Shown one piece after another: positions 55,675-64,000 of a DNA stretch of 64,000 nucleotides. The translations under genes and the position numbers were made by a program. The stretch is from assembly GCA_002698995.1 (NCBI GenBank), contig PAAX01000033.1:28792-92791 (forward strand), read 5' to 3'. The notes below the pieces were generated by a model. It was not told the origin of the DNA. It was given only the letters and a program-made list of their open reading frames with translations, and searched no databases. The stretch comes from Ignavibacteriota bacterium. Its GTDB lineage: Bacteria > Bacteroidota > Ignavibacteria > Ignavibacteriales > Melioribacteraceae. Numbering within the stretch: the stretch's first letter is position 1; every line of letters begins with the position of its first letter.

Positions 55675-55839
55675 ATGGCTAAACAGCAAACCTTTGGTGA
55701 TAAAGCAAAATCTAAAGCAAAATCTTCAAGCATTACTGTTAAATTTGTTAAAACCGTAAAAACTGAAACCGGTTCTTACAAATTTCAAGAAAGATTTGTG
55801 AAGCTAAAAGATGTAAGTGAAGTTTCTACATTAAAATAA
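55675..55839 (+). CDS. Small conserved-looking basic protein (54 residues)
   Basis: An ATG at 55675, preceded by TAGGAGTG about 9 bases upstream, opens 54 codons. The protein is basic with a Lys/Ser-rich N terminus (GDKAKSKAKSSS) and a beta-hairpin-like part (ITVKFVKTVKTETGSYKFQE, then RFVKLKDVSEV). It looks like short proteins seen in Bacteroidetes-group genomes, but I cannot name the family. The terminator hairpin begins within the last codons, which supports a real gene. Confidence 0.75.
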   Translation: MAKQQTFGDKAKSKAKSSSITVKFVKTVKTETGSYKFQERFVKLKDVSEVSTLK

Positions 55840-55860
55840 GCGGTTAAAATGCCGCTTATT
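55835..55860 (+). terminator. Hairpin terminator overlapping a stop codon
   Basis: A perfect 9-bp stem (AATAAGCGG/CCGCTTATT) with an 8-base loop includes the TAA stop of the 54-residue gene. CCTTTCCTTTTTT follows. Confidence 0.8.
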
Positions 55861-56048
55861 CCTTTCCTTTTTTATTAATTATTCCCTTGTAATTTTCTTC
55901 CTTTTTTTTATATTGTCCTCGCACCAGTCATATGTGCCATCTCTTGTCGAGAAGTTGTTATCGATACTAAAACTGTTTTAAGGTTTCTGATATAACAGTT
56001 ATTCAAAAGTTTAGAAATAAACATGTGAAATAAATGAGAGGATAAATT

Positions 56049-57389
56049 ATGATAAAACCTATGAAAATGAAATTTTATGGTTTACGCCACATTGACCAAA
56101 TCCCTCAGTTACATCAATTAACTGAAGAAGAACGATTTGATATTAAAGTCGTTTCAAACGTTCTCCCTTTTAGAACAAATAATTATGTGGTTGAGCAGCT
56201 TATTAATTGGGAAAATATTCCTGATGACCCAATGTTTCAGCTTACTTTTATGCAGAAAGGAATGCTGGATAAAAAACATTTCAACAAAATGGCAGATGCA
56301 TTAAAAAGAAATGCCTCAAATGATGAAATAAAAAAAATTGCCAATGAAATTAGATTCGACTTAAACCCTCATCCAGCCGGTCAAATGACTGCCAACGTCC
56401 CGATTTTTGAAGATGAACCCGTTCAAGGAGTTCAGCATAAGTATAAAGAAACTTGTCTTGTTTTTCCTTCTGCAGGACAAACTTGCCACGCTTACTGTAC
56501 TTTTTGTTTCAGATGGGCTCAGTTTGTTGGAATGAACGATCTCAAATTTGCCACAGATGAATCAAAAAGATTTCAAGATTATTTAAGGAATCACAAAGAA
56601 ATAACCGATGTCCTGTTTACCGGCGGGGATCCAATGGTAATGACTTTACAGAAGCTTGAAGCTTACATAGAACCATTACTTCGTCCAGAATTTGATCATA
56701 TAAGAAATATAAGAATCGGTACAAAATCAGTTGCATATTGGCCTTACAAATATGTTACGGATGATGAATCGGATGGAGTTTTACGATTATTTGAAAAAGT
56801 AATTAAAGCCGGAAAGCATCTAGCAATTATGGGGCATTATAATCATTGGGTTGAGTTATCAACTCCGGTTGCCAAAGAAGCAGTAAAAAGAATCAGAAAT
56901 ACCGGAGCAGAAATTAGAACTCAATCCCCTTTAATAAAACATGTAAATGATGATCCGGACGTTTGGGCAAAAATGTGGAAAGCTCAAGTTAAGCTTGGTT
57001 TAGTTCCTTATTACATGTTTGTAGAAAGAGACACTGGAGCAAGTTCTTATTTTGCAATGCCGCTTTCTCGAGCTTTTGATATTTATAGAAAAGCATATAT
57101 TCAAGTTTCCGGTTTGCAAAGAACAGTGCGAGGTCCTTCTATGTCTGCCACTCCTGGCAAAGTAGCGGTCGAAGGGATTGCCACTATTAATGGTGAAAAA
57201 GTTTTTGTACTAAACTTTTTACAGGGAAGAAATCCTGAATGGGTAAAGAGACCATTTTTTGCAAAGTATGATGAAAAATCAAATTGGCTCGATCAACTAA
57301 CACCTGCATTCGGTAATGATTCATTTTTTTATGAGGATGAATTAAATGAAATTCTTGAAAAGAAAGCAGAAGAATTTGAGGCAGCTTAA
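56049..57389 (+). CDS. KamA family radical SAM protein (lysine 2,3-aminomutase-like)
   Basis: The 446-residue protein has the KamA radical SAM motif CHAYCTFCFRWAQF (Cys146, 150 and 153, CX3CX2C), LFTGGDPMVM and PYYMFVERDTGASSYFAMPL. Lysine aminomutases isomerise L-lysine to beta-lysine; some relatives are EpmB or glutamate aminomutases. The Lys/PLP site cannot be checked with certainty. The start is preceded by GAGAGGA. A 209-bp leader with a weak 7-bp hairpin (AACTGTT/AACAGTT at 55971-56000) precedes the gene. Confidence 0.88.
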   Translation: MIKPMKMKFYGLRHIDQIPQLHQLTEEERFDIKVVSNVLPFRTNNYVVEQLINWENIPDDPMFQLTFMQKGMLDKKHFNKMADALKRNASNDEIKKIANEIRFDLNPHPAGQMTANVPIFEDEPVQGVQHKYKETCLVFPSAGQTCHAYCTFCFRWAQFVGMNDLKFATDESKRFQDYLRNHKEITDVLFTGGDPMVMTLQKLEAYIEPLLRPEFDHIRNIRIGTKSVAYWPYKYVTDDESDGVLRLFEKVIKAGKHLAIMGHYNHWVELSTPVAKEAVKRIRNTGAEIRTQSPLIKHVNDDPDVWAKMWKAQVKLGLVPYYMFVERDTGASSYFAMPLSRAFDIYRKAYIQVSGLQRTVRGPSMSATPGKVAVEGIATINGEKVFVLNFLQGRNPEWVKRPFFAKYDEKSNWLDQLTPAFGNDSFFYEDELNEILEKKAEEFEAA

Positions 57390-57400
57390 ACGAATAAAAT

Positions 57401-57432
57401 AATTCCCGCAATTTTGAAGTTGCGGGAATTAT
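57401..57432. terminator. Strong bidirectional hairpin terminator
   Basis: A perfect 12-bp stem (TAATTCCCGCAA/TTGCGGGAATTA) with an 8-base loop fills the gap between kamA-like (+) and the convergent nifU-like gene (-). Confidence 0.9.
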
Positions 57433-57436
57433 AATA

Positions 57437-57982
57437 TTAAGCAGATACTACTTCTATCTGCGGATTAACTTCACGTCTTAATAAATTTTCAATTGCCACT
57501 AAGGTTCCTCTAATAGAACTTGGGCAGCTTCCACAAGCACCTTGATAACGGATTTTTAATGTTGATCCTTCCAAACCAATTACTTCCAATCCTCCACCGT
57601 CTCCCGCTAAAGCCGGTCTTACTCTTTGATCCAAAATTGCATTAATAGTTTTTAGTAATTCTGTTTCTTCTTCCGAACTTAATTGTTTTGGTTCGGCTTC
57701 TGCCGGAATCAAATTTTTATCAAATCCACCTATAAACTGAACAAATGGTTTTTGAATTTCTCCCCAGCTTGCTTTTGGATCTTTTTCAATAGTTACAAAT
57801 CTATCCATGTAAAAAACAGAAACAACACCATTTATTTCGAAAATTCCTTTTGCTAACGGATCATTAACAGCTTCATCTTTATTCGCAAAATTTCTAGTTT
57901 CACGCTGTAATAATTTCTCACTAAGTATAAATTTAAGCGCCTGTGGATTAGGTGTTAAATCTACATCTTGTACAGCTAACAT
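57437..57982 (-). CDS. NifU-family Fe-S scaffold (Nfu type)
   Basis: The 181-residue protein has an N-terminal Nfu domain (about 5-85, DVDLTPNPQALKFIL, then GIFEINGVVSVFYMDRFVTI) and a C-terminal NifU domain with GDGGGLEVIGLEG and the cluster motif CGSCPSS (about 149-155). It delivers 4Fe-4S clusters to apoproteins, and the window includes clients such as QueE, IspH and KamA. GGAGGAAAA precedes the ATG. The next gene, rsmI, lies 108 bp upstream in the same direction. Confidence 0.94.
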   Translation of the reverse strand: MLAVQDVDLTPNPQALKFILSEKLLQRETRNFANKDEAVNDPLAKGIFEINGVVSVFYMDRFVTIEKDPKASWGEIQKPFVQFIGGFDKNLIPAEAEPKQLSSEEETELLKTINAILDQRVRPALAGDGGGLEVIGLEGSTLKIRYQGACGSCPSSIRGTLVAIENLLRREVNPQIEVVSA

Positions 57983-58090
57983 TTTTCCTCCAAATGTTTA
58001 ATGGTCTAACTTAAGACCAATAAAAATAGTTCATTTAATAAATAGTAAAATAATGATAAGAATTATTATAATAAAGAGAATATTAAGGTA

Positions 58091-58774
58091 TTATTTACCT
58101 CTGTTATTTATAATAAGCACAAACTCTCCTTTTAAGGAATTTTTATTAACTATTGAAATTATTTTTTCAACAGATCCTCTCAAGTACTTTTCATCCTCCA
58201 TTGAAATTTTGTATGCAAGAAAAATTTCTTGATGAATTCCGAAATGATTTTTTACATCTTCCAATAATTTTAAAAGTCGATACGGAGTATCTAAAATTAC
58301 AATTGGTTCTTTTATTTTTTTTAATCGATTCAATTCCTGTCTTCTAATTTCCTTTTTAGGTGAAAGCCAGCCGAAATAGTAAAACTTTTCTAACCGCATT
58401 GATGACATACTAAGAGCAGGCATTAAAGAACTAACACCTGGAATTGGAGCGACTTCAATTTTATACTGTAAAGCTAATTCCAATAAATAATGGCCGGGAT
58501 CGGAAAATAGTGGTGTTCCGCAATCCGAAATTAATGCAATAGAATTCCCTTCTCTTATTTTATCAATAACTTCCTGAGCTGTTTCTCTTTCATTATGCTC
58601 ATTTAAAGGAATCAATTCTTTCTGAATATTATATTCGGACAATAATCTTCTTGCCGGTTTTATTTCTTCACAAACAATAAAATCAACGGATTTAAGAATT
58701 CTTAATGCTCGCAAGGTTATATCTTCGTAATTACCGATAGGAGTAGAAACAATATATAACTTATTATTTTTCAT
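58091..58774 (-). CDS. rsmI: 16S rRNA (cytidine(1402)-2'-O)-methyltransferase
   Basis: The 227-residue SAM-dependent enzyme methylates C1402 of 16S rRNA. Motifs are YIVSTPIGNYEDITLRAL, FIVCEEIKPARRLLSEY, ALISDCGTPLFSDPGHYL and APIPGVSSLMPALSMSSM, and FYYFGWLSPKK and LRGSVEKII complete the family pattern. The length is shorter than the ~285 usual in other phyla because the C-terminal tail is missing, but the catalytic core is whole. It is transcribed leftward ahead of the nifU-like gene. Confidence 0.94.
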   Translation of the reverse strand: MKNNKLYIVSTPIGNYEDITLRALRILKSVDFIVCEEIKPARRLLSEYNIQKELIPLNEHNERETAQEVIDKIREGNSIALISDCGTPLFSDPGHYLLELALQYKIEVAPIPGVSSLMPALSMSSMRLEKFYYFGWLSPKKEIRRQELNRLKKIKEPIVILDTPYRLLKLLEDVKNHFGIHQEIFLAYKISMEDEKYLRGSVEKIISIVNKNSLKGEFVLIINNRGK

Positions 58775-58900
58775 TCTTCCAACACTTCATAATTAATAAT
58801 ACTAAGGAAATAAAAAGAGTAATTATTTCAAAAGTTTTATTTAATCGGTAAAACATTTATCTTTGGCAAATTTCTAAAAAACAAAATAGAAGGAATTTGC

Positions 58901-60421
58901 ATGGCAGAAAAAACTGAAAGCGGCTTCGTGCAGAAAATGCTCGATAAAGTTGAACGTGCCGGGAATAAACTTCCGCAACCGGTTACTCTATTTTTGATAT
59001 TAATTGCTATTGTTCTTTTAAGTTCTTGGATAGCTTCAATGTTCAATCTGGGTGCGGTTCATCCGGGTACCGGAAAAAGAATTGAAGCTGTAAACCTCCT
59101 TGATGGTGCTGGAATCCAAAGAATTTTTACATCTATGGTAAAGACTTTCACTGATTTCCCTCCTTTAGGATTAGTTTTAGTTGTAATGCTTGGTATTGGT
59201 GTTGCAGAAAGATCCGGATTAATTGCAGCTGCATTAAAAGCTTTCGTTTCAAGTGTTCCTTCAAAGCTTATCACTTTTTCTATTGTTACTGCCGGTATGC
59301 TTTCATCACTTGCCGCTGATGCCGGTTATGTTGTTTTAATTCCTCTTGGAGCAGCAATTTTTCATGGAATGAAAAGACATCCTTTAGCCGGACTGGCTGC
59401 AGCTTTTGCCGGGGTTTCAGGCGGATTTGGAGCCAATCTATTTTTAACAAGTCTTGATCCTTTGCTGGCAGCATTTACTACTCCGGCTGCACAAATAATA
59501 GATCCTAAATATGTTGTTGATGCAACAGCAAATTGGTATATAATGGCTGCTTCAGTTCCTATTGTTGGTATTGCCGGAACTTATGTAACTGAAAAAATCC
59601 TCGAACCAAGATTGGGTAAATTCAAACCTGAAGGGGAAATTGAAGCTACTACGAATGAACTAACCCCTATTGAGAAAAAAGGTTTAAGATGGGCTGGAAT
59701 TGTTATCTTAGTTTGTGCTGTTGTTATTGGATTTATGTTCATTCCTGAAAACTCAGTTCTTAGAGGAGAAGATGGAAGTCTTAATCCTTTCTTTGTCAGC
59801 ATAGTTCCTTTAATGTTGTTTATCTTTTTCTTACCGGGTTTAGCTTACGGTCTAGTCACAAAAACAGTAAAAAGTGATAAAGAAGTTGCTCAAATGACTT
59901 CTGAATCAATGGCAAGCATGGGCGGTTACATTGTATTATCATTTGCGGCTGCTCAATTTGTTGCCTTTTTCAATTGGTCTAATCTTGGACTAATTGTGGC
60001 AATTTCCGGCGCAGATACTTTAAAGTCTGTTGGATTTACCGGCATTCCTTTAATTGTTGCTTTTATTTTGGTTTCATCATTTATAAATATCATAATTGGA
60101 AGTGCTTCAGCAAAATGGGCAATTATGGCTCCAATTTTTGTACCTATGTTAATGCTTATGGGTTATTCACCTGAAATGACTCAAGCGGCTTATAGAATTG
60201 GTGATTCATACACAAACATTTTAACTCCGCTTCTTCCATATTTCCCTCTTGTAATAGTCTTTGCTCAGAAATATGTGAAAAATGTTGGGATTGGAACGAT
60301 AATTTCTGCAATGCTTCCATTTGCTTTAGTGTTTGCTTTGGTGAGAATTCCGATGATAATTATTTGGATGATTTTTAATCTTCCACTTGGTCCGGATGCG
60401 CCAATGTATTATGTACCTTAA
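58901..60421 (+). CDS. AbgT family transporter
   Basis: The 506-residue membrane protein has the AbgT pattern: VERAGNKLPQPVTLFLILIA, FTDFPPLGLVLVVMLGIGVA, LAADAGYVVLIPLGAAIF and GSASAKWAIMAPIFVPMLML. Members export p-aminobenzoyl-glutamate or sulphonamide-type antimetabolites, or take up dipeptides; which of these applies is not visible here. AAGGAATTTGC precedes the ATG, and TATCTTTG lies at 58858-58865. A terminator follows at 60431-60456. Confidence 0.93.
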   Translation: MAEKTESGFVQKMLDKVERAGNKLPQPVTLFLILIAIVLLSSWIASMFNLGAVHPGTGKRIEAVNLLDGAGIQRIFTSMVKTFTDFPPLGLVLVVMLGIGVAERSGLIAAALKAFVSSVPSKLITFSIVTAGMLSSLAADAGYVVLIPLGAAIFHGMKRHPLAGLAAAFAGVSGGFGANLFLTSLDPLLAAFTTPAAQIIDPKYVVDATANWYIMAASVPIVGIAGTYVTEKILEPRLGKFKPEGEIEATTNELTPIEKKGLRWAGIVILVCAVVIGFMFIPENSVLRGEDGSLNPFFVSIVPLMLFIFFLPGLAYGLVTKTVKSDKEVAQMTSESMASMGGYIVLSFAAAQFVAFFNWSNLGLIVAISGADTLKSVGFTGIPLIVAFILVSSFINIIIGSASAKWAIMAPIFVPMLMLMGYSPEMTQAAYRIGDSYTNILTPLLPYFPLVIVFAQKYVKNVGIGTIISAMLPFALVFALVRIPMIIIWMIFNLPLGPDAPMYYVP

Positions 60422-60430
60422 ATATTTTTC

Positions 60431-60456
60431 TTGGGGACATTTTAATATGTCCCCAA
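60431..60456. terminator. Bidirectional hairpin terminator
   Basis: A perfect 10-bp stem (TTGGGGACAT/ATGTCCCCAA) with a 6-base loop lies between the AbgT transporter (+) and the convergent thioesterase (-). The downstream T-run is weak. Confidence 0.75.
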
Positions 60457-60459
60457 TCT

Positions 60460-60963
60460 TTATCTTGCCTTCAGCAATCCAAAATAACTTCCTTTATGAA
60501 CTGCAATAAGATTTCCTTCTGAATATAATTTTGAGATTAACTCAATTTTTGATTTTCCATTACTATTAAGTTCATCCTTAAAATTCTGCCAATCATTTGG
60601 ATTCTCAATTAAACATTCTGCCGAAAAGTCAGTCCTTGCCGGTTTTTTATATTGAGTATTGCTTTCTTGGATAACTATAATACCGGGCTGCTCATCATCA
60701 TTCATTTTTTGTTGAAGCAATGCCCAGCAGCAAACAATTCCCAATGTAGAAATTGATCCCCCAAAAGCAGTATTGTAATGATTTCCATTTGGTTTGATTG
60801 GTACAGTTAACTTTATAAAATTTTCTTCAAGTTCAGTTATACTAAATTCCATAAAATTAGTTAAAGGAATATTTTTTCTAATATAATTTTGAAGATTTAT
60901 CGCTTTAGAATTGGTTATAATATTTTTTTCACTATAATCCGAACTTTCATTTCTGATAAACAT
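60460..60963 (-). CDS. YiiD C-terminal-type hotdog thioesterase
   Basis: The 167-residue protein is a stand-alone YiiD_C hotdog domain: FSITELEENFIKLTVPIKPN, NHYNTAFGGSISTLGIVCCW (the active-site helix) and TQYKKPARTDFSAECL. In other genomes this domain is fused to a GNAT acetyltransferase, which is not the case here. Thioesterases of this fold cleave acyl-CoA, but the substrate is unknown. The upstream 146 bp to the M13 peptidase gene hold both start regions. Confidence 0.83.
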   Translation of the reverse strand: MFIRNESSDYSEKNIITNSKAINLQNYIRKNIPLTNFMEFSITELEENFIKLTVPIKPNGNHYNTAFGGSISTLGIVCCWALLQQKMNDDEQPGIIVIQESNTQYKKPARTDFSAECLIENPNDWQNFKDELNSNGKSKIELISKLYSEGNLIAVHKGSYFGLLKAR

Positions 60964-61109
60964 AATATTCTCATTTGTGTATTTATTAAAATAATACTTA
61001 TAATCCTTTTATGTGCACTTTTTTTTACCACAAATGAGTTAGTTATGAAGGGTAACTTTGTAGTTAAAATTTCGTCTAACTTTCTTTTTGTAAAAATATA
61101 AGGTGTATT

Positions 61110-63146
61110 ATGAAAAAATTTATTCTACCGGGATTACTTTTCGGTATTTCATTATTATTATTTTTCGCATGTCAAACAAAAGAGGAAGAAAAACCTATCG
61201 CTTTTGAATTAACTAATTTGGATGAAAGTGTAAAACCACAAGATGATTTTTATCAGTATGCAATCGGCGGTTGGTTATTAGATAATCCAATTCCTGATGC
61301 ATACAGCCGCTGGGGTTCGTTTGAACTTCTTTATGAAAATAACTTAAAGCAAGTAAAAACTATTTTAGAATCTTCTGCAAAATCAAATTCTGTAAAAGGA
61401 AGTATCGAGCAAAAAGTTGGAGACTTTTATTCAACAGGCATGGATACTGCAAAGATTGAAGAATTAGGTTATACTCCTATTCAGCCGATTCTTGAAAAAA
61501 TTGATAAAATTAACTCTAAAGAGGATTTAGTAAAAGTTACTGCTTATCTCCATTCTCATGAAGTTTCTCCTTTGTTTGCATTTTATGCCGGTGTTGATGC
61601 AAAAAATAGTGAAATGATGATCGCAAGTTTTTGGCAAGCCGGAATGGGACTTCCGGATGTTGAATATTATTACAAAGATGATAATCGATCTAAAGAAATA
61701 AGAGAAAAATATGTTGAGCATATCGCTAAGATGTTTGAACTGATTAGTTACTCAAATTCTGATGCAAAAGCAGCTTCTGAAAAAATTATGGAGATAGAAA
61801 CAGCTCTTGCAAAATCAGCTAATACACTTCTTGAAAACAGAGATCCAAACAGAACTTACAATAAACTTTCTAAAGAACAATTAATTAAACTCTCTCCAAA
61901 TTTTGAATGGAATTTGTTCTTTAATGAAATTGGAGTAGATAATTTAAAAGAAACAATTGTAGCGCAGCCTGAATTCCTCTCTGAAATAAGCAGTTTAATG
62001 GAAAGTGCACAAATTTCTGATTGGAAAGCATATCTAAAATGGACTTTGTTAAGAAGCACTGCCGATTACTTGAGCTCTAATTTTGTAAATCAAGATTTTG
62101 AATTTTACGGCAAGTTCCTCAATGGATCTAAAAAACTTCAAGATAGATGGAAAAGAGTCTCAAATGTATTGGATGGATCAATAGGTGAGTTAGTTGGACA
62201 ATTATATGTTAAAGATAACTTTCCGCCGGAAGCAAAAACAAGAGCAAACGAAGTTGTTGATAATCTTATTTCTTCAATGGGAGAAAGCATTAAAAATAAT
62301 GACTGGATGAGTAAGGAAACAAAAGAACAGGCTTTAGTAAAACTAAATTCATTTGGAGTGAAAATCGGTTATCCGGATAAATGGACTGATTACAGCGGAC
62401 TTCAAATTTCAAATGAATCATTCTTTGATAACGTTTGGAATTCTTGGAATTTCTTATTTAAGGATAACGTAAAGAAAATCGGTAAGCCTGTTGATAAAAC
62501 AGAATGGGGAATGACTCCTCAAACTGTTAATGCTTACTATTCACCTACAAGAAATGAAATAGTATTTCCAGCCGGAATTCTACAGCCTCCTTTCTTTGGT
62601 AAAGATGCTGATGATGCAATTAATTACGGTGCAATGGGAGCTGTTATTGGTCATGAAATTACTCATGGTTTTGATGATGAAGGAAGACAGTATGATGCGG
62701 ACGGAAATATAAGAGATTGGTGGACTGAGGAAGATGCCAAAAGATTTGATGAAAAAGCAAAAGTATTAGTTGATCAGTATAATAATTTAGTTGCTTTAGA
62801 TACATTAAAAGTTGACGGAAAATTAACTCTCGGAGAGAATATTGCTGATCTTGGTGGATTAACAATTTCTTATGCGGCATTTTCCAAAACTAATCAGTAT
62901 AAAGAAGGGAAAGAGATTGATGGATTTACTCCTCAGCAAAGATTTTTCCTTTCATGGGCGCAAGTCTGGAGAAATAACATTCGTGATGAAAATCTTAAAT
63001 TAAGATTAAAAACAGATGTACATTCACCAGGAAAACAAAGAGTTAACGGACCATTTAAAAATATGCCTCAATTCTTAAAAGCGTTTAATGTGAAGGAAGG
63101 GGACAGAATGTATAGAAGTCCGAATGAACTGGTAAAAATCTGGTAA
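61110..63146 (+). CDS. M13 family metallopeptidase lipoprotein (PepO/neprilysin-like)
   Basis: The 678-residue protein has a lipobox leader (LLLFFAC, Cys at about 21), an N-terminal helical domain typical of M13 (LDESVKPQDDFYQYAIGGWL) and the catalytic zinc site VIGHEITHGFDDEGR (HExxH) with the downstream Glu in GENIADLGGL. NAYYSP and the C-terminal RSPNELVKIW are family hallmarks. It cleaves short peptides in the periplasm. The following small gene starts directly at its stop. Confidence 0.95.
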   Translation: MKKFILPGLLFGISLLLFFACQTKEEEKPIAFELTNLDESVKPQDDFYQYAIGGWLLDNPIPDAYSRWGSFELLYENNLKQVKTILESSAKSNSVKGSIEQKVGDFYSTGMDTAKIEELGYTPIQPILEKIDKINSKEDLVKVTAYLHSHEVSPLFAFYAGVDAKNSEMMIASFWQAGMGLPDVEYYYKDDNRSKEIREKYVEHIAKMFELISYSNSDAKAASEKIMEIETALAKSANTLLENRDPNRTYNKLSKEQLIKLSPNFEWNLFFNEIGVDNLKETIVAQPEFLSEISSLMESAQISDWKAYLKWTLLRSTADYLSSNFVNQDFEFYGKFLNGSKKLQDRWKRVSNVLDGSIGELVGQLYVKDNFPPEAKTRANEVVDNLISSMGESIKNNDWMSKETKEQALVKLNSFGVKIGYPDKWTDYSGLQISNESFFDNVWNSWNFLFKDNVKKIGKPVDKTEWGMTPQTVNAYYSPTRNEIVFPAGILQPPFFGKDADDAINYGAMGAVIGHEITHGFDDEGRQYDADGNIRDWWTEEDAKRFDEKAKVLVDQYNNLVALDTLKVDGKLTLGENIADLGGLTISYAAFSKTNQYKEGKEIDGFTPQQRFFLSWAQVWRNNIRDENLKLRLKTDVHSPGKQRVNGPFKNMPQFLKAFNVKEGDRMYRSPNELVKIW

Positions 63147-63515
63147 TTGAATGCAGATGTTATTAAATTCTTCCACCAATTATCGACAAATAAAGTGATT
63201 GAAGAAAATTTAATAAAACCTCTGCTTGAGAAACTAAATAAAGATTATTATCCGGAAGGGAATACTCTTCCTACAGTAAGTAATTTTGGTGAAATAAGAA
63301 AACTGCTAGCAGAAAGAATTGCTGAGTTAGCAGAGAAAAATTTTGATAAGCTTATTAATAGTCTCTACAGAATGGATATTAATGAAAAAAAACTTCATGA
63401 AGTATTATATGCAAAAGAGAAGGAAAATATTCCTTCTCTTATTGCAGATTTAATTATTGAAAGACAAGTACAAAGAATTAGGACTCAAATTCTTTATAAG
63501 GAAGGTAAACTTTAA
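63147..63515 (+). CDS. Helical protein of unknown function
   Basis: The 122-residue protein starts at TTG 63147, the base after the peptidase stop; the ribosome-binding site is weak and no ATG is in frame near it. The protein is almost fully helical and charged (IEENLIKPLLEKLNKDYYPE, LLAERIAELAEKNFDKLINS, LIADLIIERQVQRIRTQILY). I recognise no family. The right end of an IS256 element begins 7 bp after the stop, so the gene is intact but its 3' untranslated region was split. Confidence 0.65.
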   Translation: MNADVIKFFHQLSTNKVIEENLIKPLLEKLNKDYYPEGNTLPTVSNFGEIRKLLAERIAELAEKNFDKLINSLYRMDINEKKLHEVLYAKEKENIPSLIADLIIERQVQRIRTQILYKEGKL

Positions 63516-63521
63516 TTACGC

Positions 63522-64000
63522 GAGACTGTAAAATATTTTGTGTAAATGGAAATTAGTAGTTACAAAAATTTCATAATTCTTATCTCAAATCTAATAGAAA
63601 GTTGAGAGATAATCAGCCCCCAGTTTGGTAGAGTCATTTTCCATTTTTTAGATATATCTCTATAAGCAAGAAAGATCATTTTAGTTAAAGCATCATCACT
63701 TGGGAAAATAGAACGATTTTTAGTAACCTTTCTAAATTGTCTGTGAAGATTTTCAACTGCATTTGTCGTATAAATCATTTTCCTAATTTCTGGTGGATAG
63801 TTAAAAAACACGGCAAGATTATTCCAATTATTTCTCCATGATTTAATCGGGAAAGGATATTTATCACCCCATTTTTCTTCTAATTTATCAAGTGCTAAAA
63901 GTCCGGCTTCTTCAGTAGGTGCTTGATAAACCGGCTTCAAATCTTTCATAAATTCTTTCTGATTTTTGGAAGCAATGTAACGGATGGTATTTCTGATCTG
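63522..64000 (-). mobile_element. IS256-family insertion sequence, right part only
   Basis: The terminal sequence GAGACTGTAAAATATTTTG at 63522-63540, continuing GTGTAAA, resembles the inverted repeat of the IS256 family and marks the transposase 3' side. The element continues past the right edge, so the left end and target duplication cannot be seen. It sits in intergenic DNA. Confidence 0.8.
63560..64000 (-). CDS. IS256-family transposase, C-terminal part
   Basis: The visible 146 residues are the C-terminal end of a mutator-type (IS256) DDE transposase. Signature segments are APTEEAGLLALDKLEEKWGD, SWRNNWNNLAVFFNYPPEIR, KMIYTTNAVENLHRQFRKVT and RSIFPSDDALTKMIFLAYRD; the last DDE glutamate lies in NAVENLHRQ. 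The reading frame is open to the window edge, so the gene may be intact. The stop lies 38 bp inside the terminal repeat. Confidence 0.93.
   Translation of the reverse strand, partial: QIRNTIRYIASKNQKEFMKDLKPVYQAPTEEAGLLALDKLEEKWGDKYPFPIKSWRNNWNNLAVFFNYPPEIRKMIYTTNAVENLHRQFRKVTKNRSIFPSDDALTKMIFLAYRDISKKWKMTLPNWGLIISQLSIRFEIRIMKFL

Overview
The window is AT-rich chromosomal DNA (about 30-35% G+C by eye) densely packed with genes on both strands. It most likely comes from a member of the Ignavibacteria (Bacteroidetes/Chlorobi group). The evidence is a secreted protein ending in an Ignavibacteria-style type IX secretion (T9SS) sorting domain with the NYPNPFNP motif, a carboxypeptidase-regulatory-domain TonB receptor coupled to a DUF4249 lipoprotein, PAS-type kinases, NapC/NirT multihaem cytochromes, KamA, and a GSI-type glutamine synthetase without an adenylylation site. 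No tRNA, rRNA, CRISPR array, prophage or classic defence island was seen. The only certain mobile gene is an IS256-family transposase cut by the right edge.

Layout. 1-6677: a receptor/lipoprotein pair facing left, then a glycoside-hydrolase-like gene, an RsbW-like kinase and a Sel1-repeat protein. 6665-8690: a leftward block of ECF sigma factor, small zinc-less anti-sigma-like protein and PP2C/SpoIIE phosphatase. 8823-13701: small lipoprotein, DUF2141 protein, then a tight operon of AAC(3)-fold acetyltransferase, L,D-transpeptidase-like lipoprotein and sodium:solute symporter. 13770-16769: glnA and eno on the minus strand. 17018-18520: a seven-haem membrane cytochrome. 18583-22469: cyclase, two tandem signal peptidases and an exported LIM-domain metallopeptidase resembling plant DA1. 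22491-25245: BtpA-family protein, then LpoB/COG3014 envelope lipoproteins. 25480-33952: GH2-like duplicated domain protein, PPK2, ABC exporter, queE-queD, rpsT and a GlmU-like protein. 34112-41655: outer-membrane protein plus PAS kinase, ispH, AHSA1 protein, PBP1C, papain-like protease and tag. 41782-44241: 2OG-Fe(II) oxygenase and the T9SS cargo. 44296-50403: alaS, a second ECF sigma/anti-sigma pair, and a fthC-PspC-membrane protein operon. 50404-55839: purine/pyrimidine salvage (NCS2 permease with a yeast-type cytosine deaminase), OsmC, YbaK, an extended aldo/keto reductase, bacteriohaemerythrin and a 54-residue protein. 56049-64000: KamA, NifU, rsmI, AbgT transporter, thioesterase, PepO-like M13 peptidase, a small unknown protein and the IS256 end.

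Most genes are housekeeping (translation, cell wall, central nitrogen and carbon metabolism), with envelope, stress and regulatory genes between them. The best leads are the exported DA1-like LIM peptidase next to twin signal peptidases, a 55-bp palindromic element that lies in frame inside the T9SS cargo gene, a 75-bp REP/MITE-like element between eno and glnA, the sigma/zinc-less anti-sigma/phosphatase module, and two small unlisted proteins. Convergent gene ends fall into two clear classes: eight share a strong hairpin terminator, and six abut or overlap with no room for one.
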